64,000 nucleotides of DNA from Kovacikia minuta CCNUW1 (GTDB lineage Bacteria; Cyanobacteriota; Cyanobacteriia; Leptolyngbyales; Leptolyngbyaceae), in the NCBI RefSeq assembly GCF_020091585.1, contig NZ_CP083582.1:1240001-1304000 (forward strand), written 5' to 3'. Within the stretch, counting starts at the first letter, position 1. Each line of letters begins with the position of its first letter. Position numbers and translations under genes: made by a program. The notes below the pieces were generated by a model that was not told the DNA's origin, ran no database searches, and saw only the letters and a list, made by a program, of their open reading frames with translations. Below, one piece after another: positions 49,671 to 59,202 of this stretch.

Positions 49671-51158
49671 ATGGCTGAAACACGAATCTTAATCTGGTTT
49701 CGCAATGATTTGCGCTTACAGGATCACGAACCTTTATATCGGGCTGTAGAGACTCAAAGGAATGCGGCTCTGATCCTTCCGCTGTATTGTTTTGACCCCC
49801 GTCAGTTTGGCACAACTCCTTTTGGGTTTCCCAAAACCGGAGCATTTCGTCTCCAGTTTTTGCTGCAAAGCGTGGCAAACCTGCGCGAGTCGCTGCGATC
49901 GATTTCCAGCGACCTGGTCATTCGACAGGGTTTTCCAGAGGTCATCATTCCCGAATTGGCAAAACAATGGGAGATTTCTACGGTCTACTATCACCGGGAA
50001 GTCACCGCTGAAGAACGGGCAGTTGAAACAGCCTTAAAAACTGCCCTGGATGCTTTGGGCGTTCAAATCCAATCCTTTTGGGGACACACCCTCTACCAGC
50101 CGGATGATTTGCCGTTTGAGATCAGCCACCTCCCCGAACTGTTTACCAATTTCCGCAAACAGGTCGAAAAGGAATCGACGGTCAACCCACCTTTCCCTGC
50201 TCCAGAGAAATTACCTTCCCTGCCTGCGATCGACCCTGGCGAACTTCCCCAAATCTCAGATTTCGACCTCTGCGATTCCCCACTCCCCATTCCCCACTCC
50301 CCATTCCCTCCTCTATTTCAAGGTGGCGAAACAGCAGGTCTAGCACGCCTCGATCACTACTTCTGGCAGCAAAATTGCCTCAAAACCTACAAAGAAACCC
50401 GCAACGGTATGTTGGGGATGGACTACTCCTCCAAGTTTTCCCCCTGGCTGGCGTTGGGCTGCTTGTCGCCGCGTACCATTTACAACCAGGTGCAGCAGTA
50501 TGAATCTCAGCGGGTGAAGAATGATTCGACCTACTGGTTAGTGTTTGAGCTGTTGTGGCGGGACTACTTCCGGTTGATCTGCGCCAAGCATGGCGATCGC
50601 ATCTTTCGCTCTTCTGGGTTGCAGGGGGTCAAGATTCCCTGGAAGCAGGACTGGCAAAGGTTTGATCTGTGGCGGGAAGGAAAAACAGGGTTCCCCCTGG
50701 TGGATGCCAACATGCGGGAACTGGCAGCGACCGGGTTTATGTCGAATCGGGGCAGACAAAACGTTGCCAGCTTTTTGACTAAAAATCTGGGGATTGACTG
50801 GCGCATGGGTGCCGAGTGGTTTGAGTCGATGCTAGTTGACTACGATGTGTGCAGCAACTACGGGAACTGGAACTATACCGCTGGTGTGGGCAATGATGCC
50901 CGTGGGTTTCGCTTTTTCAACATTCTGAAGCAGTCAAAGGATTACGACCCCCAGGGGGAGTATGTCAAACACTGGCTACCAGAGTTGGCAAATGTGCCTG
51001 CTGCCAAAGTTCACGAACCGTGGAAACTGCTTCCCGTTGAACAACAACGGTTCAATGTCCGGCTGGGTGTGGATTATCCGAATCCCGTCGTGGATTTGTT
51101 CAAATCTGCTAAAGCAAATGAGCAGGTTTACAACACAGCCTTGGGGCGATCGTCATAA
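49671..51158 (+). CDS. DASH-type cryptochrome/photolyase with repeat-encoded loop
   Basis: 495 residues from ATG 49671. Photolyase N-domain: ILIWFRNDLRLQDHEPLYRA and LPLYCFDPRQFG. FAD-binding C-domain: RNGMLGMDYSSKFSPWLALG, YWLVFELLWRDYFRL, NANMREL-type DANMRELAATGFMSNRGRQN, then WFESMLVDYDVCSNYGNWNY and AGVGNDARGFRFFN, the DASH signature. It repairs cyclobutane dimers (mainly in single-stranded DNA) in blue light. Residues PLPIPHSPFPPLFQ are encoded by CCCCATT/CCCCACT repeats at 50275-50315. Confidence 0.93.
   Translation: MAETRILIWFRNDLRLQDHEPLYRAVETQRNAALILPLYCFDPRQFGTTPFGFPKTGAFRLQFLLQSVANLRESLRSISSDLVIRQGFPEVIIPELAKQWEISTVYYHREVTAEERAVETALKTALDALGVQIQSFWGHTLYQPDDLPFEISHLPELFTNFRKQVEKESTVNPPFPAPEKLPSLPAIDPGELPQISDFDLCDSPLPIPHSPFPPLFQGGETAGLARLDHYFWQQNCLKTYKETRNGMLGMDYSSKFSPWLALGCLSPRTIYNQVQQYESQRVKNDSTYWLVFELLWRDYFRLICAKHGDRIFRSSGLQGVKIPWKQDWQRFDLWREGKTGFPLVDANMRELAATGFMSNRGRQNVASFLTKNLGIDWRMGAEWFESMLVDYDVCSNYGNWNYTAGVGNDARGFRFFNILKQSKDYDPQGEYVKHWLPELANVPAAKVHEPWKLLPVEQQRFNVRLGVDYPNPVVDLFKSAKANEQVYNTALGRSS
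50275..50315. repeat. CCCCACTCCCCATT repeat inside the cryptochrome gene
   Basis: Two and a half tandem units in the linker between the N-domain and the FAD domain. The same heptamer type is otherwise intergenic in filamentous cyanobacteria. The frame is maintained. Confidence 0.7.
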
Positions 51159-51216
51159 CACCTGCCACCGGTTATATCATCCAGGATTCTGGGACCGAAT
51201 GTTGCCCATCGAGAAA

Positions 51217-52227
51217 TTACTGACCAAACAGGCGATCGATGTCTGTGTTGGATGAACTCCCAAAGCGAGAATTAATCCGCAGGGAAACCCCATCTCTGGA
51301 AAGGTCATAGGTGAGGGGTTTGGTTTTACTGAGTTTTTGTTTACCTTCACCTGCGAGAGAGGTGGGTGGATATTTGACGCTTAATTCCTTTAGGGCAGCG
51401 ATTCGCCTGGGTACCGATGGATGATCCGTATCGAACTCTGCTCCAGGAGTCCGCGCCAAAACATCCATTGCTCTCATGCAACCGTCTGGCTCAAACCCTG
51501 CCCTTACTGAGTAAGTATACCCCGTCTCATCTGCTTCAAATTCCTGCTGGCGAGCAGTTTCAGCGATTTTTTTGTCCAGATCCTCTTGCTTCTTCTTGAC
51601 AATCTCTTGAACCCGCTTTTGAGCCGTTTGTATGCGTTGATTACTGGCTCCCTGAAGGGCTGAACTACCGATACCGCCAAAAATTCCACCCACAACACTA
51701 CCGACGACGCTACCTGCCACCGAAGTTGCTGTTGCTTCCGTCGTTGCACTGCGGACTTCTCGCCCAACTTCATCCTCGGCTTCTTTCTGGTATTGCGCAA
51801 TCAACGTTGCCCGTTGAGATTGGCTAAGTGCGATATGGCGTTTGATACTATGCCCCATTTCGTGCCCAACGATGCAGGCTAAAGCAGATGCATCTCCTTC
51901 AACCTGATCCAGGATGCCTGAGTAAAGTGCAACCAGGTTGACATCGGTAGAGAAGGCGTTGATATCGTATTTAGGTACGACTGCAACGCGCCAGGGTCGT
52001 TCATCTAACCCGTTTGCCCGTGCCAGGCGATCAACAATCCGGTAAAGCACATAGAGATCCTTCGGCAACTCCTTCTTGGCTCGCTCATAGGTGGAAGAAG
52101 TTGGTTGCTGTGCAGCAGGCTTTGCCGAAACAAAAAGTGGAGTGGTTGCAAGCAGTAGTGTGCAGAAACCTGCAACCTGAGAAAATCTGCTTAGAAGCGA
52201 GTAATTAGGGAAATATTTAGCAAGCAT
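51217..52227 (-). CDS. M48 family metalloprotease, exported
   Basis: 336 residues. A signal-like segment (VAGFCTLLLATTPLFVSAKP) is followed by the M48 domain with the zinc motif CIVGHEMGHSIKRH and the later Glu in QQEFEADETGYTYSVRAGFE. A glycine-rich hydrophobic insert (VAGSVVGSVVGGIFGGIGSS) is probably membrane-seeking. It is related to BepA/LoiP-type periplasmic proteases of outer-membrane quality control. It stands alone on the minus strand. Confidence 0.9.
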   Translation of the reverse strand: MLAKYFPNYSLLSRFSQVAGFCTLLLATTPLFVSAKPAAQQPTSSTYERAKKELPKDLYVLYRIVDRLARANGLDERPWRVAVVPKYDINAFSTDVNLVALYSGILDQVEGDASALACIVGHEMGHSIKRHIALSQSQRATLIAQYQKEAEDEVGREVRSATTEATATSVAGSVVGSVVGGIFGGIGSSALQGASNQRIQTAQKRVQEIVKKKQEDLDKKIAETARQQEFEADETGYTYSVRAGFEPDGCMRAMDVLARTPGAEFDTDHPSVPRRIAALKELSVKYPPTSLAGEGKQKLSKTKPLTYDLSRDGVSLRINSRFGSSSNTDIDRLFGQ

Positions 52228-52337
52228 TGATCCGATTTGGAATTATTTACTTCCACAAAATCATTCCAAACTGAATTCAATCTCGCCAGAGTTTTCACAA
52301 AGCTTCGCCGAATCTTCACAGGGTTTCAGTATTTTTG

Positions 52338-53129
52338 CTAAATCCAGCCTCGCAGCCAGTAAAATCCAATTCCGACATACTCCTTCAAGGCTCGGGTTGT
52401 GTGGCGTAATCGTTCCGCTTCGGGCAAGGCGTTGAGCACGATCGCTGCCGTACTGCTGTTCATCTCATGCCTCCCCTGCGCCGTTGAAAGAAAATCGGTT
52501 GGAGCAGCGATCGGCTCAATCCCCAATTTTTTAAAAATCATCAGTGAGCGCGGCATGTGCATGGCTGAAGTCACCAATAAAATCCGTTTGATGCCTTGAG
52601 TCTCCATCATCTTTTTGACATTGACCGCATTGTCGCGGGTGTTGAGGGACGTGGGATCTTGCAGGATGGCTGTTTTGGGGACTCCCATTGCCTCAACAAT
52701 TTCTGCCATATCGCCCGATTCCGGTGGTCCTCCCCCGTGCCACTCGATCCGCCCGCCACTCAGGATGACGCGGGGTGCTTTTCCCTCTCGATAGAGCTTT
52801 GCGCCGTAAAGAACCCGATCGCCCTCATCGCTGACCTCTACCCAGGGACGGGGGGGCAATGCCGGGTTAACGCATCCCCCCAAAACCACGATCGCGTCTG
52901 CCTTGGGAATTTCCTTTAAGGGTAAATTTTGGAATTCCAGCGATCGTACCAGCCAGTCACTCACCCAACCATTCCCGCCTGCCAGCAAAATGATTAATCC
53001 TAACAGGATGGGAATGGTTGCCAGACGGGGCCGTTTCCACAGCATCACCGCTGCAATCAGCATCAGTACACAGGTCAACCCCAACGGGTAGAAGAACAGC
53101 GGCAACAGTTTCGACAGAAATAAACTCAT
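52338..53129 (-). CDS. YdcF/SanA family (DUF218) membrane protein
   Basis: 263 residues. Two membrane segments at the N-terminus (FYPLGLTCVLMLIAAVMLW; IPILLGLIILLAGGNGWVS), then the DUF218 domain: KADAIVVLGG, RVLYGAKLYREGKAPRVILS, NTRDNAVNVKKMM and ILLVTSAMHMPRSLMIFKKL. Family members (SanA, ElyC) affect envelope integrity and peptidoglycan assembly in other bacteria. It lies 13 bp after the Rieske gene on the same strand, so the two may be co-transcribed. Confidence 0.9.
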   Translation of the reverse strand: MSLFLSKLLPLFFYPLGLTCVLMLIAAVMLWKRPRLATIPILLGLIILLAGGNGWVSDWLVRSLEFQNLPLKEIPKADAIVVLGGCVNPALPPRPWVEVSDEGDRVLYGAKLYREGKAPRVILSGGRIEWHGGGPPESGDMAEIVEAMGVPKTAILQDPTSLNTRDNAVNVKKMMETQGIKRILLVTSAMHMPRSLMIFKKLGIEPIAAPTDFLSTAQGRHEMNSSTAAIVLNALPEAERLRHTTRALKEYVGIGFYWLRGWI

Positions 53130-53142
53130 GGGGAATTGGAAA

Positions 53143-53547
53143 CTAAGCTGTTGTCACCTGAATCTTATCCTCCACGACTTTTGCCGTATAGACGGGAAGC
53201 GGCTTTTCGGCTGGACCTCGAAGCACTTTGCCATCGGGAGCAAACCGTGCCTGATGGCAGGGACAGACGAATGCTTTTTGGTCTGCTTTCCAGTCAACCG
53301 AGCAACCTTTATGCGTACAGGTAGAACTCAGCGCCAGAATTTTACTGGGAGTAGCGGGGTCGCGAATGATGATGGCAATTTTGTCGTTTACTTTTACTCT
53401 TACAAATCCAGCAGTGTCCAGCTCGGTTACTGGAGGGGGATAGGCAGAGAGTTTAGGACCCTGGGGCGTGCAAGCAGCGATCGCCACGGGTAAAGAACTT
53501 GCCAACCAACCCAGCCCAACCCAATTGATAAAATCACGGCGTTTCAT
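53143..53547 (-). CDS. Rieske [2Fe-2S] protein, Tat-exported
   Basis: 134 residues. A twin-arginine-like start (MKRRDFINWVGLGWLASSLP) leads to the Rieske cluster motifs CTHKGC and CPCHQARFAPDGKVL, both complete. It is smaller than the cytochrome b6f Rieske protein and lacks its long membrane anchor, so it is a soluble or lipid-linked redox protein of the periplasm or thylakoid lumen. Its partner is unknown; the next gene upstream (53718-53991) encodes a small PepSY-type membrane protein. Confidence 0.9.
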   Translation of the reverse strand: MKRRDFINWVGLGWLASSLPVAIAACTPQGPKLSAYPPPVTELDTAGFVRVKVNDKIAIIIRDPATPSKILALSSTCTHKGCSVDWKADQKAFVCPCHQARFAPDGKVLRGPAEKPLPVYTAKVVEDKIQVTTA

Positions 53548-53636
53548 AGCATCTTACAGAATCGTTTGTGAGGTATCTAATCGAACAGCGCCCACCAGCC
53601 TAGCATAGGAAAAGGCAGAAGGCAGGGGTGGGGGAA

Positions 53637-53714
53637 AGGAAGGATGAAGGATGAAGGATGAAGGATGAAGGATAAAAAAACCTTCTTCCCTCGTCCCTCG
53701 TCCCTCGTCCCTCC
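53637..53714. repeat. Opposed heptamer tracts (GGATGAA)n and (CCCTCGT)n
   Basis: Four GGATGAA units (53641-53672) face three CCCTCGT units (53694-53713) across an A-rich loop and can form an imperfect long hairpin. It separates two minus-strand genes and may act as a terminator or mRNA end structure. Confidence 0.65.
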
Positions 53715-53717
53715 CCA

Positions 53718-53991
53718 CTACCTTGCCTGGGAACGTGGACGAAATAGTCCGGTCATACTGACGCCTGTAATTAGTAGCCCCAGCAGCCCTAAACCGTTCA
53801 GGATGGGAAAAATTGCACCCAGTTTCAAAATTTCAAACGTGTGAATGCCTCCGTAAAAACTCTCCGAACTCCGACTGATGCAGCCATTCGTCGGCAATTG
53901 TGTAAGCCATTCCGGTCAAAACAGTGATGAAGAGTGGCAAACAAAGGACGATCGCAATCCAGCGGTGATATTTCCGAAACAGACGATTCAT
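53718..53991 (-). pseudogene. PepSY-associated membrane protein gene with a frameshift
   Basis: The ATG at 53991 opens MNRLFRKYHRWIAIVLCLPL with a first membrane helix (LFITVLTGMAYTIA), then DEWLHQSEFGEFLR. There the frame ends in a short nonsense tail. Dropping one base near 53850 continues it as GIHTFEILKLGAIFPILNGL and GLLGLLITGVSMTGLFRPRS to a stop at 53718-53720. The two-helix product of about 90 residues is a common cyanobacterial PepSY-associated small membrane protein. It precedes the Rieske gene and may share its electron-transfer or metal context. Confidence 0.7.
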
Positions 53992-54077
53992 AGATTCCTC
54001 GTAAATTTAATGGTGAGATAAAGTTTTTCCTGGGGAAAACTGGACATGTTAGGCTAAAACCTCGAATATTTACGGTT

Positions 54078-55226
54078 ATGAAGCGACCAGGAAACGCTCG
54101 ATTTACACCTCATTACTTAACACGCCGACAATTTACATTCTCCCTACTTTCGGGCATTTCATTCATAACATCGTTGGGTGCGGGTGGCACGATGGCAACG
54201 CCCTCCTCCTATCAAGTAAATTCCGATCCAGCCCATCCAATTACTTGGATTATGCGTCCAGCCTATTTAGGAACGACTTTTAGCCAGCTTCAATGCCGCT
54301 ACATCGGCTTAGATTACCGGGACACCTTCAACCAGGTTTGCTCCCTTGGTTTTGACCGTATTCGATTGTGTAGCTATTGGAATGAAATTGAATCGATCGA
54401 AAATCAGTTCGACTTCAGTGCTTTGGATTGGTTGTTAGAGGAGAGCGATCGGCGGGGAATCGAAGTGGTGCTGACGGTAGGCATGAAGGCACCCCGCTGG
54501 CCTGAATTTCATTTTCCCGATTGGCTCTCTGCCCGGTACGACACCTCTGGCAATCCAAAACCTGTGGATCGAAATCCGGCGATCGCCGATTTGACGCTCC
54601 ATTTCATCGATCGGGTGATGACCCACACCCGTAACGCGCCCAATCTGAAGTATTGGCAGATTGAAAACGAACCCTTCACCCACCTGGACATTACGGCTGG
54701 GCGTTTTCTCAGCTACGAGTTTGTCCGTCGGGAAGTGGAACTGGCGCGATCGCTGGCTTTGCCCGGACAAAAAATTTTGTTAACCAATGCTTTGACCTTG
54801 CCCGCTGCTCAATTTATCGAAGACGAACATGCCTTTCGGGAAAGTGTTGCCCTCGCCGATGCAGTTGGCATCAACGTCTACAGCAAAGTTCCTGCCGGAA
54901 ATACTCCCTTTTACGTCCAGCCCCTGGGCCCCTATTGGAAAAAACTGAGAACGTGGCAGCAAACCCTGTCGAAAAATGGTAAGGAAGGCTGGATTGCGGA
55001 GTCTCAGGCAGAACCCTGGGAACCGAATGAACTGGTCGCCATGAAAAAAAACGAATATCCCAGTTCCTCCCCAAAACAGGCGGAAACTCTGGTTACCTCC
55101 TTAACCGATATCGGCTACGGAACGGTGATGCTGTGGGGCTGTGAGTATTGGTACTGGCAAAAGCAAAACGGTCGCGATTCCTGGTGGTCAATGATGCAAC
55201 AGTTGGTAGAGCGGGAGAATGGGTGA
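54078..55226 (+). CDS. Exported glycoside-hydrolase-like protein (beta-galactosidase-type TIM barrel)
   Basis: 382 residues. The N-terminus (RRQFTFSLLSGISFITSLGA) is a Tat-like signal. The barrel has RIRLCSYWNEIESIENQFDF, ALDWLLEESDRRGIEVVLTV, the acid/base Glu in LKYWQIENEPF and a second Glu in GWIAESQAEPW, the two catalytic positions of clan GH-A enzymes. GMKAPRWPEFHFPDWL and YGTVMLWGCEYWYWQ are also typical. The sugar substrate cannot be told. It is a single gene, divergent from the PepSY gene. Confidence 0.82.
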   Translation: MKRPGNARFTPHYLTRRQFTFSLLSGISFITSLGAGGTMATPSSYQVNSDPAHPITWIMRPAYLGTTFSQLQCRYIGLDYRDTFNQVCSLGFDRIRLCSYWNEIESIENQFDFSALDWLLEESDRRGIEVVLTVGMKAPRWPEFHFPDWLSARYDTSGNPKPVDRNPAIADLTLHFIDRVMTHTRNAPNLKYWQIENEPFTHLDITAGRFLSYEFVRREVELARSLALPGQKILLTNALTLPAAQFIEDEHAFRESVALADAVGINVYSKVPAGNTPFYVQPLGPYWKKLRTWQQTLSKNGKEGWIAESQAEPWEPNELVAMKKNEYPSSSPKQAETLVTSLTDIGYGTVMLWGCEYWYWQKQNGRDSWWSMMQQLVERENG

Positions 55227-55291
55227 AGGGAGGCAAAAAAATTCCCCTGGTGCATCACCAGGGGAACGAAAAGTCAAAGCAATTGAAGAGT

Positions 55292-56416
55292 TTATGCAGG
55301 GATTGCCTGAGTCTGGTTTTGAAGCAAACGGATGATTGAGGTTTTTTCGAGTAGGCCCACCAGAACGCCGTTATCTCGAATCACAGTTAGGGCATTCAGT
55401 TGCTTTTCTTCCAGCAATTTGACCACATCTAGTAGGGGTTGTTGGGAAGAAACGGTTTTGGATGAATCAATCGGTTGAACCAAGTCGCGCACCTGGGTTT
55501 CTGACCAGCGATCGCTGGGAATCGTCTTCAAGGCATCGACATTCATTTCTCCGACCAGATGCCCTTCTGCATTGGTGACTAAGAACTTGTTCCAGCGATC
55601 GCTGCTTAAAATCCGCTGATCGGCAAATTCTCGCAACGAAAGGGAATCGGATATAACAGGGCTATTGGGAGTCACAGCATCAGCAGCAGTTAAACCCGTC
55701 AGTTGTTCCTGGACAGTGGCAAATTGGGCTGCCCGACCCGCATTTTGCAGCAAGAACCAGCCAATTAATAGGTTCCAGAAATTACCAAAGTTACCGTATA
55801 AAAACAAAGGCAGTAACCCAGAGGCAATTGCGACCCAGCCAAAGATCTGTCCCACGCGGCTAGCAAACCTTACACCCTTGTATGGATTCCCCGTGATTTT
55901 CCAGATGGCTGCTTTCAGGATGTTTCCGCCATCCAGCGGCAAACCAGGAATCAGGTTAAAGGTTGCTAGTGCCAAATTGATATAGGCAAGCAAACCTAAA
56001 ATAGCGCCGATCGGCCCCGTGATGCCTGTGGTAGCACCGATTAAGCTAAAAAGCCCAAATAGTAAGAAGCTAACCAGCGGACCTGCGATCGCCACCCAAA
56101 AGGCTTCAGCGGGGGTTTTTGACTCTTTTTCTAAACTGGCAAGACCCCCAAACAGAAATAGCGTAATAGAATTAACGCCAACCCCCTGACTGAGCGCAAC
56201 AAAGCTATGCCCCAGCTCGTGCGCCAGCACAGAGGCAAACATCAGTAGGGCAGCGGACAGCCCCAGTAGCCAGGGAACCCCTGTGGCTAATCCTGGAAAC
56301 TGGGCAGCTAACCCACCACCATAACTCAGCGTCACCAAACCCAGGACTAAAAACCAGGATGGGTTGACATAAAAGGGAATTCCAAATAAGTTGCCGACAC
56401 GGATATTACCGTTCAT
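55292..56416 (-). CDS. Site-2 protease family protein with CBS domains
   Basis: From ATG 56416 (MNGNIRVGNLFGIPFYVNPS) the product has 374 residues. Membrane zinc-protease core: FASVLAHELGHSFVALSQGV with the HELGH motif and the later Asp in FNLIPGLPLDGGNILKAAIW. The C-terminal third is a pair of CBS domains (VNAEGHLVGEMNVDALKTIP-like segment and LLDVVKLLEEKQLNALTVIR) that may sense nucleotides. It cleaves proteins within the membrane, releasing regulators in other bacteria. It sits alone on the minus strand. Confidence 0.92.
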   Translation of the reverse strand: MNGNIRVGNLFGIPFYVNPSWFLVLGLVTLSYGGGLAAQFPGLATGVPWLLGLSAALLMFASVLAHELGHSFVALSQGVGVNSITLFLFGGLASLEKESKTPAEAFWVAIAGPLVSFLLFGLFSLIGATTGITGPIGAILGLLAYINLALATFNLIPGLPLDGGNILKAAIWKITGNPYKGVRFASRVGQIFGWVAIASGLLPLFLYGNFGNFWNLLIGWFLLQNAGRAAQFATVQEQLTGLTAADAVTPNSPVISDSLSLREFADQRILSSDRWNKFLVTNAEGHLVGEMNVDALKTIPSDRWSETQVRDLVQPIDSSKTVSSQQPLLDVVKLLEEKQLNALTVIRDNGVLVGLLEKTSIIRLLQNQTQAIPA

Positions 56417-56576
56417 ACTGCCTCCTGCGAAACACGCTATGGAGCATTTGCTCCGTTGCATGCTTTTATCGTAACGAAATGTTAACGATAGTCTCAGAAT
56501 TTAGTGGACGTGAAATCCGTCAACTTTTGTTCGGTTGGAAGGGGAGTGAAGGCAGAATGCAGAGGGTATTTACTCC

Positions 56577-56885
56577 TCAGGGTCGCCATAGATAATGGCG
56601 TAAGCTGACTCGTCCTTTGGCATCAAACTGAATGCCTTCCGCTTCCAGGAGCGATCGCTGCAAATAATCGCTTCCGTACCGCACAGGGGACTCTGAAATT
56701 TCTCCTTTCGCATTGATCACGCGATGCCAGGGAATTTCTGCGTCGGGTGCAATTCGAAACAGCGCATAACCAACCAGCCTCGCTCTCCCCGGTAAATTTG
56801 CTAATTCCGCTACCTGTCCGTAGGTTGCCACCTGACCGTAGGGTATCTGGCAAACAACTTCATAAATCTTGGCGTAGGAAGACAT
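56577..56885 (-). CDS. Alkyltransferase-like (ATL/MGMT family) protein
   Basis: 102 residues. A DNA-binding domain of the MGMT type: IYEVVCQIPYGQVATYGQVA, GRARLVGYALFRIAPDAEIP, WHRVINAKGEISES. The active-site PCHRV motif reads PWHRV, so the acceptor Cys is replaced by Trp. This is the mark of alkyltransferase-like proteins, which bind O6-alkylguanine and hand it to nucleotide excision repair instead of repairing it directly. Confidence 0.9.
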   Translation of the reverse strand: MSSYAKIYEVVCQIPYGQVATYGQVAELANLPGRARLVGYALFRIAPDAEIPWHRVINAKGEISESPVRYGSDYLQRSLLEAEGIQFDAKGRVSLRHYLWRP

Positions 56886-57027
56886 GGAGGGGGAGGCGTA
56901 GGGAAGGCAGAAGGCGAGAGGGATTCAGGCACCAGGAATTAGAAACCAGAGGCAATTCAAGATTCAAAATTCTCTCTCAACCCTCAGCACTCAGTCCTCA
57001 GCACTCAGCACTCAGCACTTTTGTGCC

Positions 57028-57381
57028 CTACCGTTTTCCAGCAAAAGTAAAGGCACGAAAATAGCTGGCTTGTTGTTCGATTCGACTGGCGAGGCGATCG
57101 CACACTAAATTGCAAAGATCAAAGATCAAATCATCTTCAACGCTGTAATAAGCCAGCGTTCCCTCACTACGACGGCTTAAAATCCCCGCCTGTACCATTA
57201 CTTTCAGATGTTTGGAGACGTTTGCTTGACTGGTATCTGTCGCCTCAACCAGATCTTGCACACATTTCTCGCCATCTCGAAGCAAATTCAGAATCTTCAG
57301 GCGCATCGGCTCACCTAAAACACTGAAGTATTCAGCGACTTGTTGTACGACCTCTTGAGGAACAGGTTTCACAGATTTCAT
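57028..57381 (-). CDS. ArsR-family metal/stress regulator
   Basis: I start at the ATG at 57381 (MKSVKPVPQEVVQQVAEYFS); the longer frame has no family resemblance upstream. 117 residues: LGEPMRLKILNLLRDGEKCV, then the helix-turn-helix QDLVEATDTSQANVSKHLKV and MVQAGILSRRSEGTLAYYSV. There is a single Cys in EKCV at the usual metal-sensor position (ELCVCD in ArsR), so metal sensing is uncertain. It may regulate an adjacent or distant gene; the neighbour accB is constitutive in type. Confidence 0.85.
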   Translation of the reverse strand: MKSVKPVPQEVVQQVAEYFSVLGEPMRLKILNLLRDGEKCVQDLVEATDTSQANVSKHLKVMVQAGILSRRSEGTLAYYSVEDDLIFDLCNLVCDRLASRIEQQASYFRAFTFAGKR

Positions 57382-57605
57382 GCATATTGTGTGAGAGAGG
57401 AACTGATCCCCAGATTTTAGCCAGTTGCTCCCGTCATCGCAATAGACTGCTAAATTCAGCTGACAAATTTTGTTCAGAACTTCACAGTAGAGGTCTTGCA
57501 CAATGCGATCAACAGTGGTCTGGTCGGCTGTAACTTTAGGGCTGATAACTGATAGCTGCCAGTTAAGCACTGAATAAATTTTTAACTCCGTCAAGTAAGG
57601 GAAAC

Positions 57606-58145
57606 CTAGTCTGGGTTGACTTTCATCAAAAGCTGCCCATATTCAACGGACGTTCCATTCTGAACCAGAATCTCGACAATTTCTCCGCCCACTTCTGCTT
57701 CTAGCTCATTCATCAGCTTCATGGCTTCAATAATGCAGACCGTCTGTCCCTTGCGGATGCGATCGCCCACTTCCACGAATGGCGGATCATCAGGGCTGGG
57801 GGAGCGGTAGAAGGTACCAACCATGGGCGAAACGATCTCGATGAAGCGACGATCGCTGGTGGGTGGAGGCACCGATGGAGCCGTTGGAACATAATTGATT
57901 TCGGGGACTCCATCACTTAAAGACGGACTACCAGAAGTGGCAGGCAGCGATGTCCTTGCCCCACGGGCACTGCTCGCTTCACTTCCCTGAAGCCGAATTG
58001 AATCCAGCAGGTAAGACTGCTCCTCAACCCGCACCCCTCGACGCACCGTTAATTCAAAATCACTACTCTTAAGCGTCAGTTCTGCGATATCTGTCTGATT
58101 AATCGCCGCCAATAACTCACGGAGTTCGTTCAAATCCAAGGACAC
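57606..58145 (-). CDS. accB: Acetyl-CoA carboxylase biotin carboxyl carrier protein
   Basis: 179 residues. The N-terminus [20 protein letters not shown] and FELTVRRG is typical of cyanobacterial AccB, followed by a Pro/Ser-rich linker. The C-terminal 80 residues are the biotinyl domain with [20 protein letters not shown] and [14 protein letters not shown], the lysine of EAMKLM (residue 143) being biotinylated. It carries CO2 in fatty-acid synthesis. It lies downstream of efp, the arrangement conserved in cyanobacteria. Confidence 0.96.
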   Translation of the reverse strand: MSLDLNELRELLAAINQTDIAELTLKSSDFELTVRRGVRVEEQSYLLDSIRLQGSEASSARGARTSLPATSGSPSLSDGVPEINYVPTAPSVPPPTSDRRFIEIVSPMVGTFYRSPSPDDPPFVEVGDRIRKGQTVCIIEAMKLMNELEAEVGGEIVEILVQNGTSVEYGQLLMKVNPD

Positions 58146-58343
58146 AGATAGCTAACTCCTTATTAATAAGCTTTCGTCATTTATGAATTATTCGCCGTTT
58201 GTCATTTGTTATTTGTCATACGTCATTTGCTACGAAATCAGCAGTGCAGAACTGAGGATTACTGACTACTGATCCCATAAACAATTGTGACCAGACCAAT
58301 AACCAGAGCTAATGACCAACAACTAATAACTAATGACCAATCA
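58146..58343. repeat. Spacer with CATTTGT-type repeats
   Basis: Units of the TCATTTGT/TTATTTGT kind at 58175-58230 and TAATGACCAA/ACTAATAAC units at 58305-58345 fill the gap between efp and accB. No gene. The 198-bp spacing suggests that accB keeps its own ribosome-binding site and perhaps its own promoter. Confidence 0.5.
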
Positions 58344-58901
58344 CTACTCTCGCCCCAAATAGGAATCTGAACGAGTATCAACCCGTATCCGCTCTCCTAC
58401 AGAAATAAACAGGGGCACCATAATTTGGGCACCTGTTTCCACAATCGCAGGTTTGGTTCCTCCTGTTGCGGTGTCGCCCTTAACCCCAGGATCGGTTTGG
58501 GTCACTTCTAAGACAACGGAGTTGGGTAACTCAACTTCCATGACCTGTTCGCCCCAACGAACCACATTGACTTCCATCCCTTCCTTCAGGTACTTGACGC
58601 GATCGCCAATTTGTCCTGCATTCAAACGGGCTTCCTCGTAGGTTTCCATTTCCATAAAAACGAAGTCGTCTCCGTCCTTATAGGTGTGCTGCATTGTGCT
58701 TTTTTCCAGGTTTGCCTGGGGCACCGTTTCCCCCGCCCGGAAGGTTCGCTCGATCACGTTCCCTGACTGCACATTTTTTAACTTTGTTCGGACAAAAGCT
58801 GAACCTTTTCCTGGCTTGACATGTAGAAATTCCACAACTCGCCAGACACCCCCGTCTAATTCAATGCTGACGCCTGGTCGAAAATCATTACTTGAGATCA
58901 T
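58344..58901 (-). CDS. efp: Translation elongation factor P
   Basis: 185 residues from the ATG at 58901 ([20 protein letters not shown]). The KOW-like first domain has [20 protein letters not shown] with the conserved Lys of the PGKGSAF loop, then [20 protein letters not shown] and [20 protein letters not shown], ending in [17 protein letters not shown]. Full length. EF-P relieves ribosome stalling at proline runs. The gene precedes accB as in other cyanobacteria. Confidence 0.97.
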   Translation of the reverse strand: MISSNDFRPGVSIELDGGVWRVVEFLHVKPGKGSAFVRTKLKNVQSGNVIERTFRAGETVPQANLEKSTMQHTYKDGDDFVFMEMETYEEARLNAGQIGDRVKYLKEGMEVNVVRWGEQVMEVELPNSVVLEVTQTDPGVKGDTATGGTKPAIVETGAQIMVPLFISVGERIRVDTRSDSYLGRE

Positions 58902-59202
58902 GGGTCTTCTATCTGGAGAAAATGCTTGGCACCCCATTTTACCGCTCAGGGGATGCTCACGAAAGGATCAAGGATAAAGGCGAAGAAAGTAGGAGAGTTT
59001 TAAGTTTTGAGTTTTAAGTTTTGAGTTAATTCTGACTCCTGGCTTCTGACTCCTCCATCTCATCCTTTTTTCCCTTATCCCCCATCGCTCCCTTCTCTGT
59101 CCCTCCCTATGGCAAGATAAGAAGTGGTTTACTTCTGCGATCGCCCACGTCGGGGAAAAAGCCTCGCTTCAGATGAATGCCGAACTTTAAGTAACGCCAG
59201 AT

